NCBI GenBank assembly: GCA_014728565.1
Contig: WJLK01000148.1
Coordinates: 1 to 5,756, forward strand
DNA length: 5,756 nucleotides
Direction: 5' to 3'
Origin: Candidatus Pacearchaeota archaeon
Lineage (GTDB): Archaea > Nanobdellota > Nanobdellia > Pacearchaeales > GW2011-AR1
Positions within the stretch are counted from its first letter, which is position 1, and each line of letters starts with the position of its first letter. The translations under genes and the position numbers were made by a program. The notes under the pieces were generated by a model. That model did not search any database, was not told the DNA's origin, and saw only the letters and a program-made list of their open reading frames with translations. Shown here in pieces: positions 1 through 5,007 of this stretch.

Positions 1-965
1 GAACATGCACTTCCAGTTGAACCACTTATTCCATAACTATCTAAATAACCACCAATAGATTCACCCTCTATATTATTAAAACTAATATTTATATTATTGC
101 ATAATCTTTTATCTCCTCTTGGACCATTTAATTTAACATTATCTATTTTTAAAATACCTCTTATTAGTTTATCTCTAAGTAGAGTCATTTTTTTAATGTC
201 TTTTTTATTTGCTATTTTAACTGCTTTTGCAAAACCCACAATTCCAGGAATATTCTCAGTTGAACTTCTTAAACCATATTCATGACCTCCTCCATGCAAC
301 AAAGGAGTTATTTTAATCCCCTTTCTTATATAAAGAGCAGCAATTCCTTTAGGTCCGTGAATCTTATGGCTGTTGACTGTCATAAAATCAAGATTACAGG
401 CTTTTACATTAATAGGAACTTTTGTATAACTCTGGCAGGCATCAGTATGAAAATAAACTCCTTGTTCTTTGCAGATCTCACCAATACTCTCTAAATCCTG
501 GATGATTCCTATTTCATTGTTACCATGAATAACACTAACAACAAGTGTTTTTTCATTTATTGAATCTTTTAATTGTTCTAAATCTATAAAACCCTCTGAA
601 TCAACATCAAGATAAGTAATTTTAGCTCCCTGTGTTTCTAACCATTTACATGTATTTAACACACAGTCATGCTCTATTTTTGTTGTTATGATGTTATTTT
701 TTTCTTTATTTTCAAAAAATAAACCCTTTAAAACAAAGTTATTAGCCTCAGTTCCACTGCCAGTAAATATAATCTCATCATATTTTGCTCCAATGCTTTT
801 TGCAATAAGTTCTCGTGATTCCTCTAAAGCTCTTTTTGATTCCTGACCAATCATATGCTGGCTACTGGCATTTCCATATTTTTCAGAAAAATATGGAAGC
901 ATAGCCTTTACTACTTTTTCATCAACCTGAGTTGTTGCAGCATTATCCAGATATACCTGCCTCAT
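1..965 (-). CDS. iscS: Class I cysteine desulfurase (NifS/IscS type), 3' end cut by window edge
   Basis: PLP-dependent enzyme that takes sulfur from L-cysteine, giving alanine and an enzyme persulfide used for Fe-S cluster assembly and tRNA thiolation; cytosolic. I translated 321 complete codons from the ATG at 965-963 with no stop. Visible motifs: YLDNAATT (residues 5-12), FTGSGTEANN (67-76), the cofactor-stacking His99 in IEHD, HGNNEIG (147-153), HTDACQ (173-178), the PLP lysine Lys201 in NSHKIHGPKG, and RSSTEN. The last complete codon, at 5-3, is Cys321 in STGSACS, the mobile catalytic cysteine loop; this short loop is class I, not the SufS-type RxGHHC. Roughly the last 60-80 residues lie outside. 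The start is set by the YLDNAATT terminus and an AGGA at good spacing. It follows the ArsR-type gene on the same strand, 66 nt after its stop, so it is probably co-transcribed and repressed with it. IscS versus NifS cannot be separated here. Confidence 0.95.
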   Translation of the reverse strand, partial: MRQVYLDNAATTQVDEKVVKAMLPYFSEKYGNASSQHMIGQESKRALEESRELIAKSIGAKYDEIIFTGSGTEANNFVLKGLFFENKEKNNIITTKIEHDCVLNTCKWLETQGAKITYLDVDSEGFIDLEQLKDSINEKTLVVSVIHGNNEIGIIQDLESIGEICKEQGVYFHTDACQSYTKVPINVKACNLDFMTVNSHKIHGPKGIAALYIRKGIKITPLLHGGGHEYGLRSSTENIPGIVGFAKAVKIANKKDIKKMTLLRDKLIRGILKIDNVKLNGPRGDKRLCNNINISFNNIEGESIGGYLDSYGISGSTGSAC

Positions 966-1012
966 TTTAAGTCCTGGTTTTGTTCAAACTTGTTTTGAAA
1001 AGTTTGCCTCAT
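962..1012 (-). CDS. Possible 16-codon leader ORF overlapping the desulfurase start
   Basis: Between the arsR stop and the desulfurase there is a second ATGAGGCA preceded by AGGAG, a better Shine-Dalgarno than the one at the real start. Reading from this ATG (1012-1010) gives MRQTFQNKFEQNQDLK and then TGA at 964-962, which overlaps the desulfurase ATG as ATGA. That arrangement would allow translational coupling. The little ORF arises from a 47-bp-period duplication of the ribosome-binding/start region and is out of frame with the enzyme. The peptide contains no cysteine and resembles nothing I know, so if translated its role is probably regulatory or merely accidental. Confidence 0.35.
   Translation of the reverse strand: MRQTFQNKFEQNQDLK
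985..1006 (-). promoter_or_regulatory. Small hairpin between the two duplicated start sites
   Basis: CAAACTT at 985-991 and AAGTTTG at 1000-1006 are perfect 7-bp arms around an 8-nt loop. In the minus-strand transcript the hairpin falls inside the 16-codon leader ORF, between the two ribosome-binding sites. It is short and AT-rich, so stability is modest, and it has no following U-run to make it a terminator. A role in tuning translation of the desulfurase is speculation. Confidence 0.3.
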
Positions 1013-1031
1013 TTTAGCTCCTGGTTTTGTT

Positions 1032-1331
1032 TTATTTTTTTAGAGCTCTGCAGTGCTTTTTACAAAACTTATTCTCATGCTTATCAATTATTTTTAGAAT
1101 AGGAAGAATAGTTTCTTTATTCAGAGAGTAGATTCTTTTTTTACCCTCCTGTTTTACATTAACAATTGAGCAGCATCTCAATGAATGAAGAGAATGACTT
1201 AATTTTGATTGTTCTGTCTTTAATTTATCAGATAATTCTAGAACAGAACAAGGACTTTTTTTTAGTTCAGTTATAATATCTATTTTTAGTTTATTTGCAA
1301 GATTTCCAAAAAATAAATAATATTTGTTCAT
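1032..1331 (-). CDS. ArsR-type winged-helix transcriptional repressor with C-terminal CxxHC
   Basis: Cytosolic dimeric DNA-binding repressor, 99 residues from the ATG at 1331. The fold is readable: FFGNLANKLKIDIITEL (residues 7-23) is the usual ArsR first helix pair, SVLELSDKL (29-37) and the recognition helix EQSKLSHSLHSL (40-51) form the HTH, and the wing is VNVKQEGKKRIYSLN (57-71). It has five cysteines: C28, the pair C53-C54 right after the recognition helix, and C90/C94 with H93 in a C-terminal CKKHC. These could bind a metal or an Fe-S cluster, but this is not the classic ELCVCDL arsenic site. An in-frame ATG at 1370 would add 13 residues. I prefer 1331 because the TATA box centred near 1391 puts the transcript start near 1366, and GAGGA precedes 1331; a leaderless start at 1370 is not excluded. 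First gene of an operon with the cysteine desulfurase, so a feedback switch for sulfur or Fe-S supply is a reasonable inference. Confidence 0.85.
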   Translation of the reverse strand: MNKYYLFFGNLANKLKIDIITELKKSPCSVLELSDKLKTEQSKLSHSLHSLRCCSIVNVKQEGKKRIYSLNKETILPILKIIDKHENKFCKKHCRALKK

Positions 1332-1368
1332 ATTTGAATATCCTCTATCATTAAGTGAATGATAACAC

Positions 1369-1388
1369 ATATGAATAGAAATTCATAT
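1369..1388. promoter_or_regulatory. ArsR-type operator palindrome
   Basis: ATATGAAT at 1369-1376 and ATTCATAT at 1381-1388 are perfect 8-bp inverted arms with a 4-bp AGAA spacer. The TGAA...TTCA core resembles operators of the ArsR/SmtB family. It abuts the arsR TATA box and covers the expected transcription start, the right place for steric repression of arsR and the desulfurase. A weaker related palindrome, TTCA-TATT-TGAA, lies at 1327-1338 over the arsR start codon. Confidence 0.6.
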
Positions 1389-1405
1389 TTATAAATGTTT
1401 CTATT
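1388..1405 (-). promoter_or_regulatory. BRE/TATA promoter of the arsR-desulfurase operon
   Basis: On the minus strand GAAACA is followed by TTTATAAA (1388-1395) and then TATG, a close match to an archaeal BRE plus TATA box. Start of transcription is predicted near 1366, giving an arsR leader of about 35 nt if translation begins at 1331. The core element is symmetric, but the purine-rich BRE favours the minus direction. Confidence 0.6.
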
Positions 1406-1421
1406 TTTTTAAAACAACCAT

Positions 1422-1438
1422 AGAATTATAATAATTCT
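1422..1438. promoter_or_regulatory. Palindrome upstream of the dapL TATA box
   Basis: AGAATTA (1422-1428) and TAATTCT (1432-1438) are perfect 7-bp inverted arms with a 3-bp spacer. They end where the dapL TATA box begins, overlapping the BRE position. This could be a regulator site for dapL, but in DNA this AT-rich such palindromes also arise by chance. Confidence 0.3.
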
Positions 1439-1446
1439 TTTAAATA
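1439..1446 (+). promoter_or_regulatory. TATA box of dapL
   Basis: TTTAAATA is centred 24 bp before the dapL ATG at 1467. That spacing places the transcription start at or next to the start codon, so the mRNA is predicted to be leaderless; there is no Shine-Dalgarno upstream. Confidence 0.55.
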
Positions 1447-1466
1447 ATATATCTCTAAGAAATATA

Positions 1467-2702
1467 ATGGTTAGATTAAATCCTAATTACAGAAAACTGG
1501 TTGCTGGTTATTTATTTTCTGAGATTGCTAGAAGAAGGCAAGCATTTAAAGATTCTCATCCTGAGGATAAGATCTGGGATTTAGGAATTGGAAATACTAC
1601 AGAACCTTTAACACCTGCTGTTTCAGAAGGGCTTGAACAAGGTGTTAATCTTCTTAGGTCCCCTGACACATACAAAGGTTATGGTCCTGAAAGAGGTATG
1701 AATGAGCTTAGGGAATCTATAGCAGAACAATATTTTAGGAGACATGGAGTTGATTTAACTCCTTCTGAAATTTTTGTTAGTGACGGAGCAAAACCAGACA
1801 CAGCAAATATACAATCAATTTTCTCTCCAAGAACAAGTATCGCCTTACAAGATCCTGTTTATCCTGTTTACCTAGATACAAATGTTATTGCTGGAAGAAC
1901 TGGAAAATTTGATGAAAAGACAGGAAAATATGAAAGAGTTATTTATATGCCCTGCACAGAAGAAAATGGTTTTATTCCAGAGATTCCTAGTGAGAAAGCA
2001 GGACTTGTTTATCTCTGCAGCCCTAATAATCCTACTGGAACTGTTATGACTAGAAAAAGTTTAGAAAGATTTGTAGAATATGCCCATGACCATAAATCAG
2101 TAATAATTTTTGATTCTGCTTATTCTGATTTTATTACAGAATCTGGAAATCTCAGAAGTATTTATGAGATTCCAGATGCCAGGTCCTGTGCTATTGAAGT
2201 TAGTAGTTTTTCAAAAAATGCAGGATTTACAGGTGTTAGACTTGGATGGACAGCTGTTCCAAATTCTCTTGTTGTCGAAGGTTCTAATCCTGGTGCAGTA
2301 AACAATGTCTGGAACAGAAGGCAGAGCACTTTTTTTAACGGAGCTTCAAATATTGCGCAAACAGGAGGATTACTAGGAGTTTTAAGTGAGAAGGGACAGG
2401 AAGAGTGTAGAGAATTAGTTGCTCATTACATGGGAAATGCTGAAATAATAAGAAATGGGTTGGATGAATTAGGTTTGAGATTTTATGGAGGTGTTAATGC
2501 TCCTTATATCTGGATGAAAACACCTGATGAAATGCTTTCCTGGGATTTTTTTGATAAATTACTAGAAGAAGCCCATGTTGTTGGAACACCGGGAGCAGGT
2601 TTTGGTCCGAGTGGGGAAGGTTTTTTTAGATTCAGTGCTTTTGGTCACAGAAATGAAGTAGAACAAGCTATGGAGAGTATAAAATCTAATTTAAGATTAT
2701 AA
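1467..2702 (+). CDS. dapL: LL-diaminopimelate aminotransferase (DapL)
   Basis: Cytosolic fold-type I PLP enzyme that interconverts tetrahydrodipicolinate plus glutamate with LL-diaminopimelate plus 2-oxoglutarate, a one-step route toward lysine or DAP. At 411 residues it is full length. Family motifs: YLFSEIARRR (15-24), DLGIGNTTEP (38-47), the GYGPERG loop (71-77), FVSDGAK (103-109), QDPVYPVYLD (128-137), CSPNNPTGT (184-192), FDSAY with the pyridine-binding Asp216, SFSKNAGFTGVRLGW with the PLP lysine Lys250, FNGASNIAQ (290-298), and GEGFFRFSAFGHR with carboxylate-binding Arg388. From memory these match plant, cyanobacterial and chlamydial DapL (DapL1 class) better than ordinary aspartate aminotransferases. 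One change is GIGN where those proteins have GIGD. Divergent from arsR and convergent with the ferredoxin operon, 11 bp away. No other dap gene is in the window, so use on a different substrate remains possible. Confidence 0.9.
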   Translation: MVRLNPNYRKLVAGYLFSEIARRRQAFKDSHPEDKIWDLGIGNTTEPLTPAVSEGLEQGVNLLRSPDTYKGYGPERGMNELRESIAEQYFRRHGVDLTPSEIFVSDGAKPDTANIQSIFSPRTSIALQDPVYPVYLDTNVIAGRTGKFDEKTGKYERVIYMPCTEENGFIPEIPSEKAGLVYLCSPNNPTGTVMTRKSLERFVEYAHDHKSVIIFDSAYSDFITESGNLRSIYEIPDARSCAIEVSSFSKNAGFTGVRLGWTAVPNSLVVEGSNPGAVNNVWNRRQSTFFNGASNIAQTGGLLGVLSEKGQEECRELVAHYMGNAEIIRNGLDELGLRFYGGVNAPYIWMKTPDEMLSWDFFDKLLEEAHVVGTPGAGFGPSGEGFFRFSAFGHRNEVEQAMESIKSNLRL

Positions 2703-2713
2703 GAAATAAAATT

Positions 2714-2890
2714 CTACGGAGTTATAGCATTTGCTGGACAGTTTTCTGCAGCTGCCTTTACACAATCTGCTTCTGAAGCTTCCTGACCATCCTTTACATG
2801 AGACTTACCATCTTTCATCTCAAAGACTTCTCCGCAGGATGCAGCACATGCACCACATCCAATACATTTTTCCTGATTAACTGAAACCAT
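2714..2890 (-). CDS. Small 4Fe-4S ferredoxin, copy 2
   Basis: Cytosolic single-electron carrier of 58 residues, last gene of the operon. Cysteines are at C9, C12, C15, C19, C43 and C51, with the cluster motif CIGCGAC and a distal CP. By analogy with monocluster Thermotoga/Pyrococcus ferredoxins, C9, C12, C15 and C51 would bind one 4Fe-4S cluster and C19-C43 would form the structural disulfide. A glycine, not the usual proline, follows C19. The start is fixed by an AGGAGG 5 nt before the ATG. It begins 12 nt after copy 1 and is about 68% identical to it (39 of 57 aligned residues by my count), including the same upstream AGGAGG, so it is a tandem duplicate. The C-terminal part, such as AAAENCPANAITP, diverges most. 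Partner enzymes are not in the window. Confidence 0.93.
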   Translation of the reverse strand: MVSVNQEKCIGCGACAASCGEVFEMKDGKSHVKDGQEASEADCVKAAAENCPANAITP

Positions 2891-2902
2891 TTTATCCTCC
2901 TT

Positions 2903-3076
2903 TTAGCTAATTGCATCTACAGGGCATATATCAATAGCTTCTTTTGTACAATCTGCCTTTGAATTTTCCTGTCCTTTTTTTACAAATGCTTTTCCATCTT
3001 TCATCTCAAAAACTTCTCCACACATAGCAGCACAGGAACCGCATCCAATGCATTCATCCTGATTCACTTTTACCAT
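2903..3076 (-). CDS. Small 4Fe-4S ferredoxin, copy 1
   Basis: Monocluster ferredoxin of 57 residues, middle gene of the operon. It has the same six cysteines as its neighbour: C9, C12, C15 and C51 as predicted cluster ligands, C19 and C43 as predicted disulfide. CIGCGSC and ICPVDAI are the recognisable family blocks, and the length matches the 58-60 residue thermophile-type ferredoxins. AGGAGG precedes the ATG by 5 nt. It starts 20 nt after the thioredoxin-fold gene and ends 12 nt before copy 2, so all three are probably on one mRNA. Keeping two similar copies suggests either dosage or partner specialisation; the surface residues that differ (for example K33K34 versus K33D34) would change charge. 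Confidence 0.93.
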   Translation of the reverse strand: MVKVNQDECIGCGSCAAMCGEVFEMKDGKAFVKKGQENSKADCTKEAIDICPVDAIS

Positions 3077-3096
3077 TTTTACCTCCTGTTTTTATT

Positions 3097-3498
3097 TTAT
3101 CCACAACCTGAAAGTTCAGCTAAATCTTTTTCTGTTAAATCACCAACAATAATCTGGTCATTAATAATATAAGTAGGAAAAAAATCCATACCTGAACACT
3201 CTATGTTATTATCAGCACAGTTTATTATTTCAGCACTGTCAAGATAATTCCCAATTTGAAGTTCTTTTAGAGATTCAGCACTATTAGCAGAGTTTATATA
3301 GACTGTTATATCCTGCTCCTCTAAACACAGAATTAGATCCTCATTAACAGATTCAACATCAGAAACTACAAATCCTGTATATTTTGTTATAGCACTAGTT
3401 ATTAGATAAAAGCTTACAATAAGAACTACAAGTGCAGCTAATGAAAGTAAGAGTTTTGGAAGAACTGCCCCTTTCCCCTGTTTTTTTCTCTTTTTCAT
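3097..3498 (-). CDS. Membrane-anchored thioredoxin-fold protein lacking the CXXC (SANS)
   Basis: Predicted extracytoplasmic protein of 133 residues. A basic N-terminus (KKRKKQGKG) precedes one hydrophobic segment at about 12-37, giving an N-in, C-out anchor. The rest resembles the thioredoxin-like domain that accompanies archaeal and bacterial VKOR: LCLEEQDITVYI at the first strand, a conserved Cys94, Cys101, the cis-proline loop FFPTYIINDQIIVG (106-119) and the ending LAELSGC (127-132). Where relatives have WCPHC this protein has NSANS (69-73), so both active-site cysteines appear replaced by serine. Both codons, TCT (3291-3289) and AGT (3282-3280), are one change from TGT. The ORF is otherwise intact, so it looks like a non-redox family member and not a decaying gene. 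First gene of the ferredoxin operon; TATA box centred 26 bp before the ATG. Fold assignment is by eye. Confidence 0.75.
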   Translation of the reverse strand: MKKRKKQGKGAVLPKLLLSLAALVVLIVSFYLITSAITKYTGFVVSDVESVNEDLILCLEEQDITVYINSANSAESLKELQIGNYLDSAEIINCADNNIECSGMDFFPTYIINDQIIVGDLTEKDLAELSGCG

Positions 3499-3520
3499 GT
3501 TCTATAAAACATCCCTATGC

Positions 3521-3527
3521 TTTTAAA
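3521..3527 (-). promoter_or_regulatory. TATA box of the thioredoxin-fold/ferredoxin operon
   Basis: On the minus strand AACAAAA runs into TTTAAAA, centred 26 bp before the ATG at 3498. Transcription would begin within a few nucleotides of the start codon, and no Shine-Dalgarno is present, so a leaderless or nearly leaderless mRNA is expected. Confidence 0.55.
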
Positions 3528-3565
3528 TTTTGTTATGAGTTGTTAAAATCTACCTACCAATAATA

Positions 3566-3575
3566 TTTATATAAA
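3566..3575 (+). promoter_or_regulatory. TATA box of the HEAT-repeat gene
   Basis: TTTATATAAA is a strong archaeal TATA match centred about 25 bp before the ATG at 3595. Only a weak AGG precedes the ATG, so a leaderless transcript is the simplest reading. It lies back to back with the ferredoxin operon promoter in a 96-bp divergent intergenic region. Confidence 0.55.
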
Positions 3576-3594
3576 TATCTTCCCTCAGGTTTTC

Positions 3595-4146
3595 ATGGAT
3601 GCTTTAAAAGAATCAATTAAGGGCTTGCAGTCTGAGAACGATAAGATTAGGTTTAAGAATTTTAATGAACTGATTTCAATTAGTAAGAAGGAACCAGAGA
3701 TTCTTTATGGATTTTGGGATATCTTTATATCTCTTCTAAATAAGAAGGAAGTATCAAATAAATACTATGCAATCTGTCTTATTGCCAATCTTATTAAAGT
3801 TGATAAAAAGAGGAAATTTGAGAAAATTTTTACAAAATTTTACAAACTTCTTGATCATGAAAGTCCTGTTGTATCTCTGAATGTTGCAGGTGTATCAGAC
3901 AGAATTGTAAATGCAAAACCTTATCTTGAACCAAGAATCACAAATAAATTGCTTAAGATAGATAGAACGAGTAAATGCAGGCACCTGGATTTAATGAAAG
4001 CCTATGTAATCCAGGCATTTGATGGATATTTCAAAGAGATTAGAAATAAAAAAAGAGTGATAGATTTTGTTGAAAAGCAATTAGATAGCTCTAGTCCAAA
4101 AACAAGAAAGTTAGCAAAAGAATTTCTAAAAAAAAGAAAAGTTTAG
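3595..4146 (+). CDS. HEAT/ARM-like helical-repeat protein, function unknown
   Basis: A soluble, Lys-rich, nearly all-helical protein of 183 residues with no signal peptide or membrane segment. About five helix-pair units can be made out: 1-31, 36-70 (LLNKKEVSNKYYAICLIANL), 76-108 (LLDHESPVVSLNVAGV), 113-147 and 153-180 (LDSSSPKTRKLAKEFL). The LLDHESPVVS and LDSSSPKTRKLA turns, each followed by a helix with small residues, are typical of HEAT repeats. Such scaffolds bind proteins or nucleic acid; nothing here names the partner. The basic tail KEFLKKRKV could suit nucleic-acid binding. It has its own promoter, is divergent from the ferredoxin operon, and its stop lies 15 bp from that of the convergent trmB-like gene. 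Confidence 0.65.
   Translation: MDALKESIKGLQSENDKIRFKNFNELISISKKEPEILYGFWDIFISLLNKKEVSNKYYAICLIANLIKVDKKRKFEKIFTKFYKLLDHESPVVSLNVAGVSDRIVNAKPYLEPRITNKLLKIDRTSKCRHLDLMKAYVIQAFDGYFKEIRNKKRVIDFVEKQLDSSSPKTRKLAKEFLKKRKV
4128..4140 (-). terminator. T-run downstream of the TrmB gene
   Basis: On the minus strand, past the TrmB-family stop, TTTTCTTTTTTTT occurs (4140-4128) inside the end of the convergent HEAT gene. Archaeal RNA polymerase terminates at such U-tracts without needing a hairpin. The assignment rests on composition and position only, and the run also encodes the Lys-rich tail of the HEAT protein. Confidence 0.3.
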
Positions 4147-4157
4147 AAATGACCTAA

Positions 4158-4173
4158 TTTTTTATTTGCTTTT
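4158..4173 (+). terminator. T-run downstream of the HEAT gene
   Basis: Twelve nucleotides past the HEAT-gene stop, TTTTTT, TTT and TTTT follow in quick succession (4158-4173), overlapping the 3' end of the convergent TrmB-family gene. This suits an archaeal U-tract terminator, though T-runs are common in this AT-rich sequence. Confidence 0.35.
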
Positions 4174-4953
4174 CATTATAATCCCATTTAGTTTTTTATC
4201 ATAATTCAGCTCTTTAGCATGTTCCCAATTTTCTAGAAAATAAAAATGCATAGCTTTTGCTAGAGATTCATCTAAAATCTGTATATTAAATCTTTCTGGA
4301 AGTTTTTTGTCTTTTAATGTTATCTTACACTCTTTTGCATCTCTTACAAATATGGAAAAATTACTCAAAGGCAGATATCTTATTTTAATTCCAGCTTCCT
4401 GATAATCCTTGATAAGCTCCCAGTTTTTTTCTATAGGTCCTGTTAAAATAATCCTGACATCTATTTTTTTCTTTATTAATTTTTGAAGTCCTTTTAAGAA
4501 ATTATATTTATCACTAATTTTAACAAATTTCCACCCAAGCACATAATAAGATTTTTTAGTTCTGTTAATAGATTTTAAATAAAATTCTGCAGAAGCTGGT
4601 TTGCCGTAGGTTAGTAAAACAACCTCTTTTTTTCCCTCAACAACACCCCTGTTTAACAAGTCTTCTGCCTCTCTAACTGCCTTTTCTTTTAATTCCTGAA
4701 AATTTTTTTGTTTTTCTCTTATAAGAGAATCAATAGCAATATCAGGAGGCAATGCTTCAAATAATGAAACATCTCCTTTTAATTCCTGAATCAGTCTTTT
4801 TTTTATCAGGGTTTTTAAATTAGGATAAACAGCTGTTATTGGAACTCCTGAATATTCTGAGATGAGTTTTGCATTAATCCTGTTATATTTAAGAATAGTT
4901 GCATAAATTAAACTTTCATATTTTGTTAATCCAAGGTCTTTGAGTATTTCCAT
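4162..4953 (-). CDS. TrmB-family transcriptional regulator
   Basis: Cytosolic sugar- or metabolite-type regulator of 263 residues. An N-terminal winged helix (about 1-68) starts with LKDLGLTKYESLIYATIL, has the recognition helix PITAVYPNLKTLIKKRLI (38-55) and ends in the family's FEALPPDIAIDSLI linker. A heptad-like helix at about 77-100 probably dimerises. The rest (108-250) looks like the phospholipase D-like sensor half of TrmB-family proteins: VVLLTYGKPASAEFYLKSI, YYVLGWKF, VRIILTGPIE, IKIRYLPL and the LDESLAKAMHFYFLENWEHA close. I see no PLD-type HKD catalytic motif, as expected for a sensor. It is somewhat shorter than full TrmB, which has an extra sugar-binding domain, so the ligand cannot be inferred. 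TATA centred 27 bp before the ATG suggests leaderless translation. It shares its promoter region with the deoxyribonucleotidase, a candidate target along with itself. Confidence 0.88.
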   Translation of the reverse strand: MEILKDLGLTKYESLIYATILKYNRINAKLISEYSGVPITAVYPNLKTLIKKRLIQELKGDVSLFEALPPDIAIDSLIREKQKNFQELKEKAVREAEDLLNRGVVEGKKEVVLLTYGKPASAEFYLKSINRTKKSYYVLGWKFVKISDKYNFLKGLQKLIKKKIDVRIILTGPIEKNWELIKDYQEAGIKIRYLPLSNFSIFVRDAKECKITLKDKKLPERFNIQILDESLAKAMHFYFLENWEHAKELNYDKKLNGIIMKSK

Positions 4954-4971
4954 TAATAATTAAGAATTAAT

Positions 4972-4991
4972 AATAATTTATAATAATTATT
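4972..4991. promoter_or_regulatory. Shared bidirectional TATA element inside a palindrome
   Basis: TTTATAA at 4977-4983 (TTATAAA on the other strand) is centred 27 bp from the TrmB start and 28 bp from the deoxyribonucleotidase start. It could serve both divergent genes, each with a leaderless mRNA. It lies within 7-bp inverted arms, AATAATT (4972-4978) and AATTATT (4985-4991), that could be an operator for the TrmB-family protein. The whole 54-bp region is nearly pure A+T, so the palindrome may be chance. A GTGAT at 4992-4996, 11 nt before the plus-strand ATG, is a weak Shine-Dalgarno alternative. Confidence 0.4.
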
Positions 4992-5007
4992 GTGATGAAA
5001 ATTAATT

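Larger units (their letters stand above)
958..1031. repeat. Direct duplication of the desulfurase RBS and start region
   Basis: Positions 958-984 and 1005-1031 are a 27-nt direct repeat with 25 matches, offset by 47 bp. Each copy, read on the minus strand, contains AAAACCAGGA, a short spacer and ATGAGGCA. The distal copy starts right after the arsR stop codon and the proximal copy contains the start used by the desulfurase. The two mismatches lie next to the AGGA, leaving AGGAG in the distal copy and AGGAC in the proximal one. Confidence 0.85.

Noticed and set aside
97..494. Two plus-strand open frames (97-285 and 282-494)
   Set aside because: They lie antisense to the cysteine desulfurase, whose frame is continuous with all family motifs; their translations look like low-complexity antisense sequence with no promoter or RBS.
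985..1006. Intrinsic terminator between arsR and the desulfurase
   Set aside because: The 7-bp hairpin is AT-rich and is not followed by a U-run on the minus-strand transcript, so read-through into the desulfurase is expected.
958..1031. CRISPR-like or mobile-element repeat
   Set aside because: There are only two copies, they contain RBS and start-codon sequence, and no transposase, terminal inverted repeat or cas gene is present; local duplication explains it.
1332..1370. 13-residue N-terminal extension of the ArsR-type protein
   Set aside because: The ATG at 1370 is only about 21 bp from the TATA centre, shorter than the 24-28 bp elsewhere in the window, overlaps the operator, and adds no conserved sequence. 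A leaderless start there is not fully excluded.
2110..2301. 63-codon plus-strand open frame inside dapL
   Set aside because: It is a shifted frame of dapL, Leu/Ile-rich from AT-rich codons, across the region encoding the PLP lysine; dapL is clearly the coding frame.
3097..3498. Thioredoxin-fold gene as a pseudogene
   Set aside because: Despite losing both active-site cysteines, it has an intact frame, a membrane anchor, a promoter and the conserved C-terminal LAELSGC, so decay is unlikely.
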